From assembly GCF_021535135.1 (NCBI RefSeq), contig NZ_CP091036.1, positions 3,906,001 through 3,970,000 of the forward strand: a DNA stretch of 64,000 nt, read 5' to 3'. The stretch is from Antarcticibacterium sp. 1MA-6-2. GTDB taxonomy: Bacteria > Bacteroidota > Bacteroidia > Flavobacteriales > Flavobacteriaceae. The position numbers and the translations under genes were made by a program. Position 1 is the stretch's first letter; each line of letters opens with the position of its first letter. The notes below the pieces were generated by a model, which saw nothing but the letters and a program-made list of their open reading frames with translations, ran no database searches and was not told where the DNA came from. Positions 51,799-62,210 of the stretch are shown here, piece by piece.

Positions 51799-52934
51799 TT
51801 ATTCTTTCGAAACATACTCAGATATATCCTTGGTTAGGGTAAACTTGAAATTGGCCAAAGTGTAATACAGCATACCCATTGTAATTCCAACAAGCGCATA
51901 TTCTATTTTTGGCAAATAAGTTGATGCTATGGTTATAAAAATACATACTAGTGTATTAATTGTCATACTTTTACGGAAGGGAGGAATAAAAACAACATAA
52001 ACGGTTTGTTTTCCGATGTAAAAAAAGCTCATTCCCGTAATCGCCAGAATTCTAAACTCATTCATATTTAGATCATTTAAAATAGCATGTCGAATCACAT
52101 TAGCCAAGATTACAAAACCCATAGCTAAAAACAAGTGGGAATACAACATAGGAAACCCGTTGGTCATAGATTTAATCCGTTCATTGACATGAAAACTATC
52201 ATAATATATCCACCAAATAAGGCCAATCATAATAAAACCCGTAACTGCTGCCACAATACTTAAAATGTCCCAATTGACACTTCTTAAAGTGCCTGTAAGA
52301 CTTATAATAGATTCTCCTAGAAGGATTATTGAAAGCAATCCTACTCGTTCTACCATATGTTCGCGATGGACTGGTTTTGGTTTCTCCAAATTCCGTGTAC
52401 TTACAAGATAAATACCGAGCATTTCAAATAGAATTCCGGAAACCAAAATAATTTCCCTTAAGGGGGTTTCCATGGAAATGGAAATAGCTGAAATTCCCGT
52501 GCCTAAAAGAATTATATAACCACTTTTCCTAGCATAACTTACAGAGTGCTTAAGTCTTGATTAGATGCTCTAAAAAATAAAAACACCAATATTAACTTTA
52601 TAACCGTATAAAAACCGACAAAGGCAGGATAATCCTGAAAGAGATCATCTCCAAAAAATGCAGACATGATTATCATCAAGAACATAATTGTAAGACTAAA
52701 GATTCTTTCAGTCCTATTATCATGATTGAATCGATTGGAAAATAAGGTATGTACGATCCAGATCCACCAGACTATAATAAATTGTAAAGGGAATAGCCAA
52801 ATCTGTTCAGGAGTTAAATGGTTATTATGAGTATGCGCCAGATTATGAGTCACTACTCCAATGCTGGATACAAAAACAAGGTCGAAGAATAGTTCGAGCC
52901 AGGTAGCATGTCGGTGTTTTAGAAAATATTCCAA
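51799..52934 (-). CDS. ltrA: Low temperature requirement protein A family (LtrA), frame broken
   Basis: A polytopic membrane protein of the LtrA family: HRHATWLELFFDLVFVSSIG near the start, then helices (FPLQFIIVWWIWIVHTLF; IFSLTIMFLMIIMSAFFGDD), REHMVERVGLLSIILLGESI in the middle, and more helices to the C-terminus. The frame breaks at 52548-52555 where ACCGGC of ASNQDRHSVSY reads ACTTAAGC. Removing the two extra bases gives one 378-codon gene. An IS256 element lies directly upstream, so the usual N-terminal lead-in may be lost. Confidence 0.85.
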
Positions 52935-52949
52935 ATATTCAATTTGGGT

Positions 52950-54279
52950 CTGTAAATTAAACTCTGTCTAGTATTTCAATTCCTCTGGGGCTAGCCCCAG
53001 AGGAATTGGCGTTTATGGCCAGCGGTATCCGGTCTCCAAATTTAATATAAAATTGCTGAATCGTAAGGCTCCAATTATGCAAAGGAGCAGTCCAATTCTT
53101 CTCAATGTTTCTTGTAGCCAGGTAGACTAGCTTGAGTAGTGACATATCATTAGTGAAAGCACCTTTGGTCTTGGTAACTTTCCTGATCTGACGATGGAAG
53201 CCTTCTACGGCATTGGTGGTATAAATAATCTTTCTAATGGGCTCAGTGTATTGAAAATATTGAGATAGCTGTTCCCAGTTACGCTGCCAGCTTTCAATGA
53301 CTACAGGATATTTACTTCCCCATTTCTCTTCCAGATTCAATAGCTCATCTTCGGCTACATCTTTAGTGACGGCCCTATAAACCTTTTTCAGATCTTTCAT
53401 AAATTCTTTTTGATCCTTCGAGGCGATATACTTCAGTGAATTACGAATTTGATGTACAATACAAAGCTGAACCTGAGCCTTTGGATAAACGCTTAAGATG
53501 GCCTGTGTAAAGCCTTTGAGGTTATCTGTACAGGCAATTAGAATATCCTGTAATCCACGGTTATGAAGATCGGTTAAAACCTGTAGCCAAAAATTAGCAC
53601 CTTCGCTCTCAGAGATATACATACCCAGAATTTCCTTTTTCCCTTCTTTTGTAATACCCAGAATGTTATAGAGTGCTTTATGGGTGATTTTCCCATCCAC
53701 TTTAACTTTATAATGCATGGCATCAAGCCAAACAATGCAGTAGAGCGGCTCTAGTGGACGACTTTGCCAGGCTTTGATATCAGGAATGATCTGATCGGTA
53801 ATTTGGCTTAAAACGGTATGGGAAATATCGGTGTCATACATTTCCTTAATATGCCCCGAGATGTCACGGTAGCTCATCCCAAGTCCATAAAGACCGATGA
53901 TTTTTTCTGAAAAATTATCCGCCAGGATTGTCTGTCGTTTTTTGACCAGTTCCGGTTGGAAGCTGCTTTGACGGTCTTCAGGAGTTTCAATATCAAAGGA
54001 ACCAAAGCCACTTTTTAGCTTTTTCTTTCCCTTGCCATTGCGCTTATTCCCTTTGGAGCGTTCATCACTATTCAGATGGGAGTCCATCTCTGCCTCAAGG
54101 GCTTTCTCAATAATATTTTTTAGCATGGGTGCAAAAGCACCGTCTGCACCAAAAAGGCTCTTGCCAGACATGAACTGGTCAAGTACCTTCTTCTCGAATT
54201 CTTGTTGTTCTTTTGTAATCATAATTCTATCTGAATGAAATTAATAAATAATTCAATTCAGACAGAGTTTACTTTACAG
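52950..54279 (-). mobile_element. IS256-family insertion sequence
   Basis: Inverted repeats CTGTAAATTAAACTCTGTC (52950-52968) and GACAGAGTTTACTTTACAG (54261-54279) pair with two mismatches and flank an intact transposase gene. The immediate flanks are not identical 8-mers, so no target duplication is evident; rearrangement after insertion is likely. Confidence 0.88.
52957..54222 (-). CDS. IS256-family transposase
   Basis: Intact 421-residue mutator-type transposase: KAQVQLCIVHQIRNSLKYIA (the conserved C-x2-H segment), VWLDAMHYKVKVDGKITHKA and LIACTDNLKGFTQAILSVYP containing the two catalytic Asp, and the C-terminal TNAVEGFHRQIRKVTKTKGA with the catalytic Glu. It has no frame error. Confidence 0.95.
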   Translation of the reverse strand: MITKEQQEFEKKVLDQFMSGKSLFGADGAFAPMLKNIIEKALEAEMDSHLNSDERSKGNKRNGKGKKKLKSGFGSFDIETPEDRQSSFQPELVKKRQTILADNFSEKIIGLYGLGMSYRDISGHIKEMYDTDISHTVLSQITDQIIPDIKAWQSRPLEPLYCIVWLDAMHYKVKVDGKITHKALYNILGITKEGKKEILGMYISESEGANFWLQVLTDLHNRGLQDILIACTDNLKGFTQAILSVYPKAQVQLCIVHQIRNSLKYIASKDQKEFMKDLKKVYRAVTKDVAEDELLNLEEKWGSKYPVVIESWQRNWEQLSQYFQYTEPIRKIIYTTNAVEGFHRQIRKVTKTKGAFTNDMSLLKLVYLATRNIEKNWTAPLHNWSLTIQQFYIKFGDRIPLAINANSSGASPRGIEILDRV

Positions 54280-54291
54280 CCTCTTCAATTT

Positions 54292-54440
54292 TCAGGATTT
54301 ACTTTTAATGAAATTGTAAACGACTTTTCCTTCAGCAACCAATTGACCTTCCTGGAAAGCCTGCATACTTGTTACCATTAGTCTATTGCCCAAATGTACT
54401 AAATTACCTTCAACAATCAAGTGCTTCTGCATCTGGTTAA
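54292..54440 (-). pseudogene. 3' fragment of a PaaI-like hotdog thioesterase
   Basis: About 48 codons in one frame (HLIVEGNLVHLGNRLMVTSM, then QEGQLVAEGKVVYNFI) end at a TGA at 54294-54292. The phrase matches the end of acyl-CoA thioesterases of the hotdog fold. The 5' part is missing; the IS256 element is right beside it on the 3' side. Confidence 0.55.
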
Positions 54441-54605
54441 TAATAAATCTTAGGATAATTAGTTGCTAATTAATCTTCTTTAGAAGTAATATTAGCAATT
54501 TTATAAAATTAAGTCCCGCCTAACACGGGACTTAATTGCAGATTAATATTGGATAATGCCTTCCTTATCAGCCGAAAGTTGCCCCCGTCATCTGCTCGGG
54601 ATTGG

Positions 54606-55616
54606 CTACTCCTTAACCGCTATCTTAAGCTTAAGGCATGATAAGAGATTATTCTCATTAAGTTTTGTCAGCGTTATTGAAAAATTAATTACACTGTCCA
54701 GTGCATCATCTGCATCTCTATGAATAAAGTTGGCCTGGTAATTTAGCGTGGTTTTTAGGTCACTATGGCGATATAATTTTTGTAACATTAACGGATGTAT
54801 TTTATCTCCGGCAATGTTTCCAAAAGTATGACGGGCAATATGATTTGATAAATTCTTGTGAATACCACATTGGCTGGCAATTCATTTCAAATATTTATTA
54901 AATAGCTTTGTTGCATTTCTTGTCTCTCTAAAAATATCTTCCTCATCTTTATAATTGGCATCCTTTAAAAAAGGAAAGATATATCCGTTATTTTCTGCCT
55001 GGTTCTTTCTGTAATAATTTAATATGGTATTGGCTTTATCCGGAATTTTAAGACTTAAGGGCTTTTCATTTTTATTCATAACATAATAAAGTCTATTGTT
55101 CTTTAAATCTGACCATTTTAATTTTACCACATCAGAGATACGTATTCCAGCAAAGTAAAAAGCAATCAGCCATATATTATGCGTATGCCAGATTGATAAT
55201 TGAAGTTCAAATCTTAATGATTCTATTTTTTCAATTTCCTTTATTGTAAGACCGATTTTGTTTCCAGAGCCAATTCGAATTCTCTCCTTTTCTCCTGAAA
55301 ACGGATAAAATTTGGGAGCAACAATCCCATCTTTTATGGCAATATTAAAAAGGGTTCTTATAAAAATTAATTGATTTGTAATAGTGCGCATTTTCTGATT
55401 TAGATAAACTGAACAGAAAGTTTTGTATTTTTCAAGAAAGGCTTGATCGATATCACGGAATTTCAAAGTTTTATTTTTCTTGAAATGATTTATACCGTCC
55501 ATAAAAGAATATTCGCCTTTACGTGTCTTGCTAACCCTGCTCCTTCTTCTTTGTTGTATATCTGCAATAACCTTCTTTTTGGGTGACGAACCCATAGATA
55601 AAAATGAATTGATCAA
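54606..55616 (-). pseudogene. Tyrosine recombinase (integrase) with an in-frame stop
   Basis: Two segments in the same frame: residues 1-244 (core-binding part, KFRDIDQAFLEKYKTFCSVY and AFYFAGIRISDVVKLKWSDL) and, past a TGA at 54884-54882, NLSNHIARHTFGNIAGDKIH and LYRHSDLKTTLNYQANF. Catalytic Arg (GIRISD), the HIARHTFG motif and Tyr are there. The N-terminal arm domain is missing. A single nonsense codon interrupts it; whether it is real or a sequencing error is open. It is probably a leftover of another mobile element. Confidence 0.7.
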
Positions 55617-55890
55617 ACTTTTAAAAAAATATCTTAATACCCGGAAGGTGGACAGGTCTTATATTTAGAAAGGGTTCAAAAAGAAAATAGATTTTTTTAT
55701 AGTCTATTTAAACGTTTAGATTAAACACACATACCCTGGCATGTTTATAAAAATTTCCATTTTCCCTAATTCAGCGCAAAGGTACATAGGGCTATTTTAT
55801 CCTTCCAGGTTTTTTAATTTCAGGTTTCTCAATGCCGAAGAACTTTAAGATTCATCACCATCAAAAATTTTTCAATATTAAATGATTCAT

Positions 55891-56136
55891 TTAATGACAT
55901 ATTTTGTCTTCCAAAATGTGGCACTTATATCCAATATCGTTTAAAGTGGAGACGATACCCTGAGGATCGATAGACTTACCTTCCACCCGTAGAATGCTAT
56001 GATCACAAGGATAGTTTCCTATGGGTGCTTCTATATCAAAGTCAATCTTTAGATCAAAAAAGGACCTTTTAAGGATTTTTATTATTTCGTTTCCCAGGTT
56101 TTGGTTAGGAATATTGGTGGTGAATATTTCAATCAT
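55891..56136 (-). CDS. Small HMA-like domain protein
   Basis: The 81 residues (FDIEAPIGNYPCDHSILRVE, then IDPQGIVSTLNDIGYKCHIL) have a ferredoxin-like pattern similar to heavy-metal-associated domains, ending in a Cys- and His-containing tail. The typical CxxC pair is absent. It is 12 nt downstream of the flavin reductase gene and so probably in one operon under the TetR regulator. Confidence 0.55.
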   Translation of the reverse strand: MIEIFTTNIPNQNLGNEIIKILKRSFFDLKIDFDIEAPIGNYPCDHSILRVEGKSIDPQGIVSTLNDIGYKCHILEDKICH

Positions 56137-56147
56137 GGGCTGTATTA

Positions 56148-57063
56148 TTAAAAATTTTCTTTCGTTAATGCGGCATTGACCATGGCGCTAAGCGAGATTT
56201 CCATTTGCCACGACAGTAGCCACAGAACGCATCATTGTTGAATTGTCCCCACAGGCGTAGATACCCTCAATAGTTGTTTGTTGTTGTTCATTGACCTTGA
56301 TATGGCCATATTCTGTTAATTCACAGCCTAAAGAAATCGGGATGTCTGAATGTTGAGTAAAGGGAAACCCTGCATAAATCGCATCAAAAGACGCTTTTTC
56401 TCCATTACTAAAGAGGACCTTTTGGAGATACCCATCCTGATGCTCAATTTCTGAAATTTCAGTTTCAACGATAGCTATCTTATGAGACTCCAGTTTTGCT
56501 ATTTGATCGGCTGTGAAATTGGCTTTGCCAGTCGTCAGTATGGTTAAATTATCAGTTAGGTTGTTCACCAGGGAGGCGAGGTGAAAAGCACGTTCCCCAT
56601 TGGCCATAATACCTGTTCTCTTATTTCGAAATTCGTAGCCGTGACAATAAGGGCAATGGATCATTGAAATTCCCCAACATTCCTGGAACCCTTTTATTTC
56701 GGGTATTAGATCCTTTACTCCGGTGGCCAAAATGATCTTTTTGGTAAAATATTTTTCTCCCGATTCAGTGAAAACAGAGAAACCATCTTCATTTTTTTCC
56801 GCAGAGACCGCCAAATCATTGGCAAATTCTACTGTCCTGTATTTTAAAACCTGTTCTTTGGCTTTTGCCGCAATTTCCTGAGGTGGTACTCCATCCTGAG
56901 TTATAAAATTATGCGAATGCGGCGTCTGCCTGTTACAGGGTAGACCGCTATCAATGATCAAAACTTTTCTCAGGGAACGCCCTAAGGCCATCGCTGCTGA
57001 AAGTCCGGCGTAACTTCCGCCAACAATAATTACTTCATAATTTTTAGTGTTCATAATTTTCAA
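56148..57063 (-). CDS. Thioredoxin reductase-like FAD/NAD(P) oxidoreductase, frame broken near its end
   Basis: The 304-residue chain has FAD motif YEVIIVGGSYAGLSAAMALG, the CPYCHGYE redox pair (Cys-x-x-Cys; PYC in place of the usual ATC), and AGFPFTQHSDIPISLG. The frame ends at VATVVANGNLA because GCCGGC at 56187-56193 reads GCTTAGC. Past it, GAMVNAALTKENF completes the family C-terminus with stop at 56148. Length 916 nt minus one equals 305 codons. Confidence 0.85.
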
Positions 57064-57071
57064 AATTTAAT

Positions 57072-57089
57072 TGTCTCAAAAATGAGACA
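57072..57089. promoter_or_regulatory. TetR operator 1, in front of the oxidoreductase
   Basis: TGTCTCA-AAAA-TGAGACA is a perfect 7-bp inverted repeat 9 bp upstream of the oxidoreductase start and just after the TetR gene. Confidence 0.75.
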
Positions 57090-57106
57090 TATTGATGTAA
57101 ATTTTT

Positions 57107-57661
57107 TTAAGGTGCTATGGCTTTGATATAAGATACCCAGGCGAGATCCTTGATTTCCTCAAAACTTTTATTTGTGGTGTCTCTTGCGTTGACTGTACTC
57201 TCTATAATTCCCGAATGTAAAACCTGTATCCATTCCGGAGACATATTTGGATTCACTTTTCCTTCTTTCTGTAATTCAACGATAATATGTTCGAATTGGT
57301 TGTAGATATGATCGTAATCTGCACAATTCTTATTTTGGTGGGTATGGTTATGACCTTTACTTTGGTGCAGTTTATAAAAAACTGAATATTTTGCGCCGCA
57401 ATCAATTCCCGCGTAAAGCATCCTTTCTAATTGAACAAGGGCATCATCGCTACTCTCAATAGCCGCTATCATGGCTTTCTTGCAACTTGCCTCGATAGCT
57501 TGTTTACAGACTGCCACAAGTTCATTACGATCTTTAAAGTAACGATGCAGTGTTCTTCTGGTCACATCTGCATTATCTGCTACCTTTTGTAAAGGAGCTG
57601 AAAGGTCCTCATTGAAGATCTTAATAGCAGATTCTATGATCCGTTTTTTGGTATCAGTCAT
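57107..57661 (-). CDS. TetR-family transcriptional repressor
   Basis: 184 residues: helix-turn-helix APLQKVADNADVTRRTLHRY near residue 22-50 and a ligand-binding domain with a His/Cys-rich stretch (LHQSKGHNHTHQNKNCADYD). The His/Cys cluster, together with the CPYC reductase and the HMA-like gene it probably controls, points to a metal or redox ligand. Two operator-like sites match each other, one before its own gene. Confidence 0.85.
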   Translation of the reverse strand: MTDTKKRIIESAIKIFNEDLSAPLQKVADNADVTRRTLHRYFKDRNELVAVCKQAIEASCKKAMIAAIESSDDALVQLERMLYAGIDCGAKYSVFYKLHQSKGHNHTHQNKNCADYDHIYNQFEHIIVELQKEGKVNPNMSPEWIQVLHSGIIESTVNARDTTNKSFEEIKDLAWVSYIKAIAP

Positions 57662-57679
57662 AAGGCAAAGGTATAAACA

Positions 57680-57697
57680 TTTCTCAAATTTGTGACA
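57680..57697. promoter_or_regulatory. TetR operator 2, upstream of its own gene
   Basis: TTTCTCA-AATT-TGTGACA is the same inverted repeat as operator 1 with one change per arm, 19 bp upstream of the TetR start. It suggests autoregulation. Confidence 0.6.
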
Positions 57698-57914
57698 TTT
57701 TTTTGTCTGAATAATTCCGGATATCTCCCTTGATCTCGTGAAAAGTTCTTTTTCAGAAAATAGTTTTCTGAAGATTCTATTGTCATAGTACTTCCTTTAT
57801 TAGGAGCAATTTTTTCTACGTCGTTTCTGCAAACAGCAACAGCGCTAAATGACAATTTTTTATATGTGTTGAATTTTTGGTATTCTGGCACCACTTCATC
57901 TAACCGGGTTATTT

Positions 57915-58276
57915 CTTAAACTTTCATCCCTCACAACAATTATCAATGTAACATCGGGGCTGGCATTTGTTCCATTAACGAAAGTGCCTGTTTATAGTGC
58001 GACCAAAGCATTCTTCCGCTCATTTACACTTTCATTGAGGCATCAACTGCAGGATAGTGGAATAGAAGTTATTGAAATCATTCCGCCAAAACTGAATACC
58101 GATCTGGGATAGGCCTGCACGATGATGCGCCGCAGGTAAGCCAATTCCTTGATTCGATTTTTGAACAAATGAAAAGGGGGAATATTGAATTAAGTTATGC
58201 ACTTAGTGCTGAACAGAGTAAGGTCAATAACGCCACGATACAAGGTCAGTTTGAGAAGTTAAATCCGGGGAAATAA
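57915..58276 (+). pseudogene. 3' fragment of an SDR (DltE-like) oxidoreductase
   Basis: One frame reads INVTSGLAFVPLTKVPVYSA, then TKAFFRSFTLSLRHQLQD, the catalytic Tyr/Lys segment of short-chain dehydrogenases, up to NTDLG. A second frame continues HDDAPQVSQFLDSIFEQM, and so on to a stop at 58276. The 5' part is absent. The frame change near 58110 (GGATAGGCC) could be another altered RCCGGY site (GGAACCGGCC), though this is less certain. Confidence 0.6.
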
Positions 58277-58617
58277 ATTGATTTTCAGTATTAATTATTT
58301 CTAAAAGTTACATATACCGAATGGAATAGGAATCTTTATTAGCTGCTATTTTATAAAACTGGATTTTTTTAATTCAGCATCAGAATAAAATAGATATTCA
58401 ATATTTGGTTCAGCTAAAATAGTGATGCTGTCGGGGTAACAATGCCAGCTTCAGGCTTATATTGTTATGTCTTACATCCCTTCTTCTGAAATTATATTGA
58501 TTCAGGCACAACAGGTAACGACATTATCCCCAAAATGGCTACAAAAGTCCTTGGTTCTACTACAACCCTGTTTAATTTTTAAAGGAAATTTGAATAATTA
58601 ACGTAAAAGAAAAAATT
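58277..58617. other. Intergenic stretch, no gene seen
   Basis: 340 bp without a gene; it must hold the promoter of the SDR gene that follows, but no motif stands out. Confidence 0.35.
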
Positions 58618-59376
58618 ATGCAAACAGAACAGAACAAAATTGCTGTGGTAACAGGAGCAAATACAGGAGTCGGCTTTCAAATCGCTAAAGCCCTGGCAGA
58701 AAACAACTATATAGTTTATGTGGGCGCGAGAAATGTGGAAAAAGGAAAATATGCCGCGAGTAAACTGGGAGATAATGCAAGGATAATTGAATTGGATGTT
58801 ACTAAACAAAATACCATTGACGCTGCTGCGGAAGAAATTCGACAGAAATTCGGTAAACTTGATCTTTTAGTCAACAATGCAGGGATTTCTAACGCGGGAA
58901 CCCGAAAAGGTAGTATGGAGGAAATGCTTACTGCACAAATGCCCAGTGTGGCATCAATTTCAGAAATGAAAATGGTATGGGATACCAATGTATTTGGTGC
59001 TTTAGCAGTTACACAGGCTTTTCTTCCGCTTCTTCGGAATGCTTCTGCTCCAAGAATTGTTAATGTATCGAGCGGTCTGGGCTCACTTACCTTAAATCAG
59101 GATCCTTCTAATCCTTACAGGAACAATTTTGATGTTATTTACGGTGCTTCCAAGGCAGCAATGAATGCCATAACAGTTTCACTGGCCATTGAACTTGAGG
59201 GGACGAATATCAAAATAAATGCCGTTAGCCCGGGCTTTACGGCGACTGCACTTAACAATTTCCAGGGAATCGATACGGTGGAAGAAGGTTCAAAAGAACC
59301 CATTCGTGTTGCACTGGATGGAAGTGGGGTTTCAGGACAATTCACCGGACCTAACCAGGAATCTCTTCCCTGGTAA
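58618..59376 (+). CDS. SDR-family NAD(P)-dependent oxidoreductase
   Basis: Complete 252-residue classical short-chain dehydrogenase. It has cofactor motif VVTGANTGVGFQIAKALAEN, DLLVNNAG, the catalytic Ser in VNVSSGLGS and Tyr-x-x-x-Lys in VIYGASKAAMNA, and NAVSPGFTATALNN. Likely a carbonyl reductase. The AraC-type gene that follows after a terminator may regulate it, an arrangement often seen for stress-related SDR genes. Confidence 0.9.
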   Translation: MQTEQNKIAVVTGANTGVGFQIAKALAENNYIVYVGARNVEKGKYAASKLGDNARIIELDVTKQNTIDAAAEEIRQKFGKLDLLVNNAGISNAGTRKGSMEEMLTAQMPSVASISEMKMVWDTNVFGALAVTQAFLPLLRNASAPRIVNVSSGLGSLTLNQDPSNPYRNNFDVIYGASKAAMNAITVSLAIELEGTNIKINAVSPGFTATALNNFQGIDTVEEGSKEPIRVALDGSGVSGQFTGPNQESLPW

Positions 59377-59383
59377 ACAATAG

Positions 59384-59419
59384 TATGCCTTCTTTTTCTG
59401 AATAGATTTGGAAGGCATA
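59384..59419 (+). terminator. Terminator after the SDR gene
   Basis: TATGCCTTC pairs with GAAGGCATA across an 18-nt loop, followed by seven T. Confidence 0.75.
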
Positions 59420-59437
59420 TTTTTTTAAATTTATAGA

Positions 59438-60354
59438 ATGAAAAAAGAAAGAAACATCATTCACTTTAGTTCAATTGCAGAAATACACCGGGCATTTAAA
59501 CTCCCTAAACCACAGCATCCTCTGGTGAGTCTAACCCATTTCAGCAAAAAAATCCTTTTAATCCGGAGAATGCGGCAATTTATGATGTATTAAGTTTTTA
59601 CAAAATTACGTTCGTAATAGACCGTTCAGGAAGGATGCTGTATGGGCAAAGTTATTATGATTTTGACGAAGGGAGTTTAATGTTTCTTGCCCCTAATCAA
59701 TTGGTAGGAAATGTTGTTTATGAAGAGAACCCTGAATGCTACATTATGTTATTGCACCCTGACTTCCTTTTAGGCCATTCCCTGGTACAAAAAATCAAGC
59801 AGTATCACTTTTTCAACTATTCCATTAATGAAGCATTGCATTTGTCTGATGCTGAAAAACGAACCATTCTTTCACTATTTGAAATTATAGAGGAAGAAAT
59901 GGCGAACAGGATAGACGAATTCAGCCAAAATGTAATCCTCTCACAAGTTGAGCTTTTGCTAAATTATTCCGACCGTTTTTACAAGCGGCAGTTTATTACC
60001 CGAAAACAAGTAAATCACGATTTGTTACAAAAAGCAGAACTGATTCTGGACAATTATTTTAACAGTGAAAAAACCCTGGTTCAGGGGATTCCAACAGTTC
60101 ATTATTTGGCTGAAATGCTAAATATTTCAGCAGGGTATTTAAGTGATCTACTACGATCTCTTATCGGTCAAAATGCCAAACAATACATACACTACAAATT
60201 GATAGAAAAAGCCAAAGAAAAACTTTCCACAACACATTTATCAGTCAGTCAAATTGCTTATGAATTAGGTTTTGAACATTCCCAATCTTTCAGTAAATTA
60301 TTTAAGACTAAGACCAAACAGACGCCGCTGGAATTTCGCGCGATGTTTAATTGA
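59438..60354 (+). CDS. AraC-family transcriptional regulator, one homopolymer frame break
   Basis: ATG at 59438: MKKERNIIHFSSIAEIHRAF, then LPKPQHPLVSLTHFSKK; a run of seven A near 59548 needs eight to continue as NPFNPENAAIYDVLSFYKIT and on into YGQSYYDFDEGSLMFLAPNQ. The C-terminal helix-turn-helix pair is clear: VHYLAEMLNISAGYLSDLLR and VSQIAYELGFEHSQSFSKLF. Restored length 305 residues, as usual for this group. Confidence 0.88.
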
Positions 60355-60474
60355 AATATCACAATTGGCTACACCAAATAATAAACTTTTACAATTACCT
60401 TCTTTATTCTGATTTTAGAATTTTAAAAAAGGCTGAACCTGAGACTTGTATACAAAAGTTGAAGGAAATTCTGG

Positions 60475-61732
60475 TTACCTTAAAGACTTATGCAGAAGAG
60501 CTCTAAAAACGAATCCTGTAGCAAGTAATTCAATACCCATAAGGATCACATTGAAAGGCAGGGAAACGGACAATATTAAACATCCTGCCAACCCGCAAAA
60601 TGGAATTATTCTCCCGTACAGCCTTTCCTTGCGAGGCTGTTTTAGGGCAGCAAAATTTGTAATGCTGTAATAAAGTAAAATCGTAAAGCTGGCCGACCTT
60701 ACTATAAACTCAAAATTTCCCCGCAGAGTAAGGGCTAATATTACAGCACCTGTTAAAAATATTGCGGTGTGCGGTATTCTATACTTCGAGTGTACGTTAT
60801 TCAGAAATGGGGGCAGGTCCTTTCTTCGTCCCATCGCCAACATCATTCTGCTTATCCCCAGAATTTGACTAAGTAACACTCCCAGCATTGCAGTAGAAGC
60901 ACCAATGGTGGTTATAACTTTAATACCGGGGGTTGTCAAAGCTTCTGCAACTAATTGTAAAGGCGAGGTGCTATTTGCCATTTTTTCTACTCCAATCACT
61001 CCTACTGCTACCACTGAAACTGCTGCATAAAGTATAATAGCAGTTACTATTGTAATTATAATTGCTTTGGGTATGGTTTTTTTAGGTTCCAATACTTCTT
61101 CTGCAAGAGTTGCTATCCTGGCGTAACCTGTGAAGGCGAAAAATAGTAGAGCAGCGGCCTCTGCAATTCCCGATATCCCAAAGGGAGCAAAAGGTTCAAA
61201 ATTTTGAGGCTGAATATTTGGTATTCCGCTTATAATTAAATAGAAGAGCGAAAGAAGGGTGAATGCTACAATAACAATATTTAGTGTTCCTGCCTTTTTA
61301 ATACCCAGGAGGTTTGCAATGGTGAGAAAGATTAATACAAATATTGAGAGGACCAATGGTGAAGCTACGGGGACTAACTGATAGAAATAACTGCCGAGCC
61401 CAATGGCAACTACTCCTGCTGCTGACAATTTGCTAATTAAAAACATCCAGCCAGCAGAAAAACCAAAAGCAGGATTTATTAATCTGTAACCATATTCATA
61501 GGTTCCACCCGATTGAGGCTAAATAGCAGCCAGTTGAGCAGAATTCAACGCATTGCAAGTCGCAATAAGGCTAAGCAGCCAATAGACCTACAATAAAAGC
61601 AGGGCCCGATACCCCTGCTGCCACACCAGTGACCACAAAGATTCCAGCCCCAATTATGGCACCCAAACCAACGGCCACAGCATCTTTTAGGGTTAAATTC
61701 CGAAGTAATTCAAATTTAAGTTTTTCCTCCAT
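60475..61732 (-). CDS. APC-family amino acid permease, broken at an altered RCCGGY site
   Basis: Start at 61732: MEEKLKFELLRNLTLKDAVA, then VGLGAIIGAGIFVVTGVAAG (the family's GAIIGAGIF), later helices with GYARIATLAEEVLEPKKTIP and NNVHSKYRIPHTAIFLTG. At 61570-61576 the frame breaks (GCTTAGC for GCCGGC, in LLAAGLIATCNAL). A TAG near 61520 stands where AAI-S/Y-PQSGGTYEYG is expected; two offsetting homopolymer errors would explain it. With the one extra base removed, 419 codons. Confidence 0.88.
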
Positions 61733-61793
61733 ACTAATTTTAATATAGCTGAGGTATTCCCATTTCTTCCTGTTTAAAATTAAAAAATACCAT

Positions 61794-62207
61794 CTAGTGA
61801 GGTAACTTATTCCTGAGGAGTCCATAAATAAAGGTTCCCAGTAATGCACCTAATAAAGTTACAAGAATTGGTAAATAACCTGCTCCAATAAGGGTGTAGA
61901 TTGGACCCGGACAAGAACCTGCAAGTGCCCAACCTAATCCAAAAAGGATACCACCATACATATAGCGACTAAAGCTTTTATTCTTAGGTGTGAACTTTAT
62001 AGGTTCGCCATCTATAGATTTAAGATTATATTTTTTGATAAGCCAGGTTCCAATAACTCCCAAAGTAAGGGCAGATCCCATTATGCCGTACATGTGAAAT
62101 GATTGAAATTGAAACATCTCATATATGCGAAACCAGGATGCCGCTTCACTTTTGAACATCACAATTCCGAAAACTATACCTATAACTAAGAATTTAATAT
62201 ACTTCAT
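61794..62207 (-). CDS. YeeE/YedE-type sulfur transport protein, small form A
   Basis: A 137-residue membrane protein with the motif YGGILFGLGWALAGSCPGPI (the conserved Cys in SCPGP) and two or more helices either side. In Bacteria this half-size form works with a partner to import thiosulfate or related sulfur species. The partner gene begins 4 nt upstream. Confidence 0.85.
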   Translation of the reverse strand: MKYIKFLVIGIVFGIVMFKSEAASWFRIYEMFQFQSFHMYGIMGSALTLGVIGTWLIKKYNLKSIDGEPIKFTPKNKSFSRYMYGGILFGLGWALAGSCPGPIYTLIGAGYLPILVTLLGALLGTFIYGLLRNKLPH

Positions 62208-62210
62208 AAT

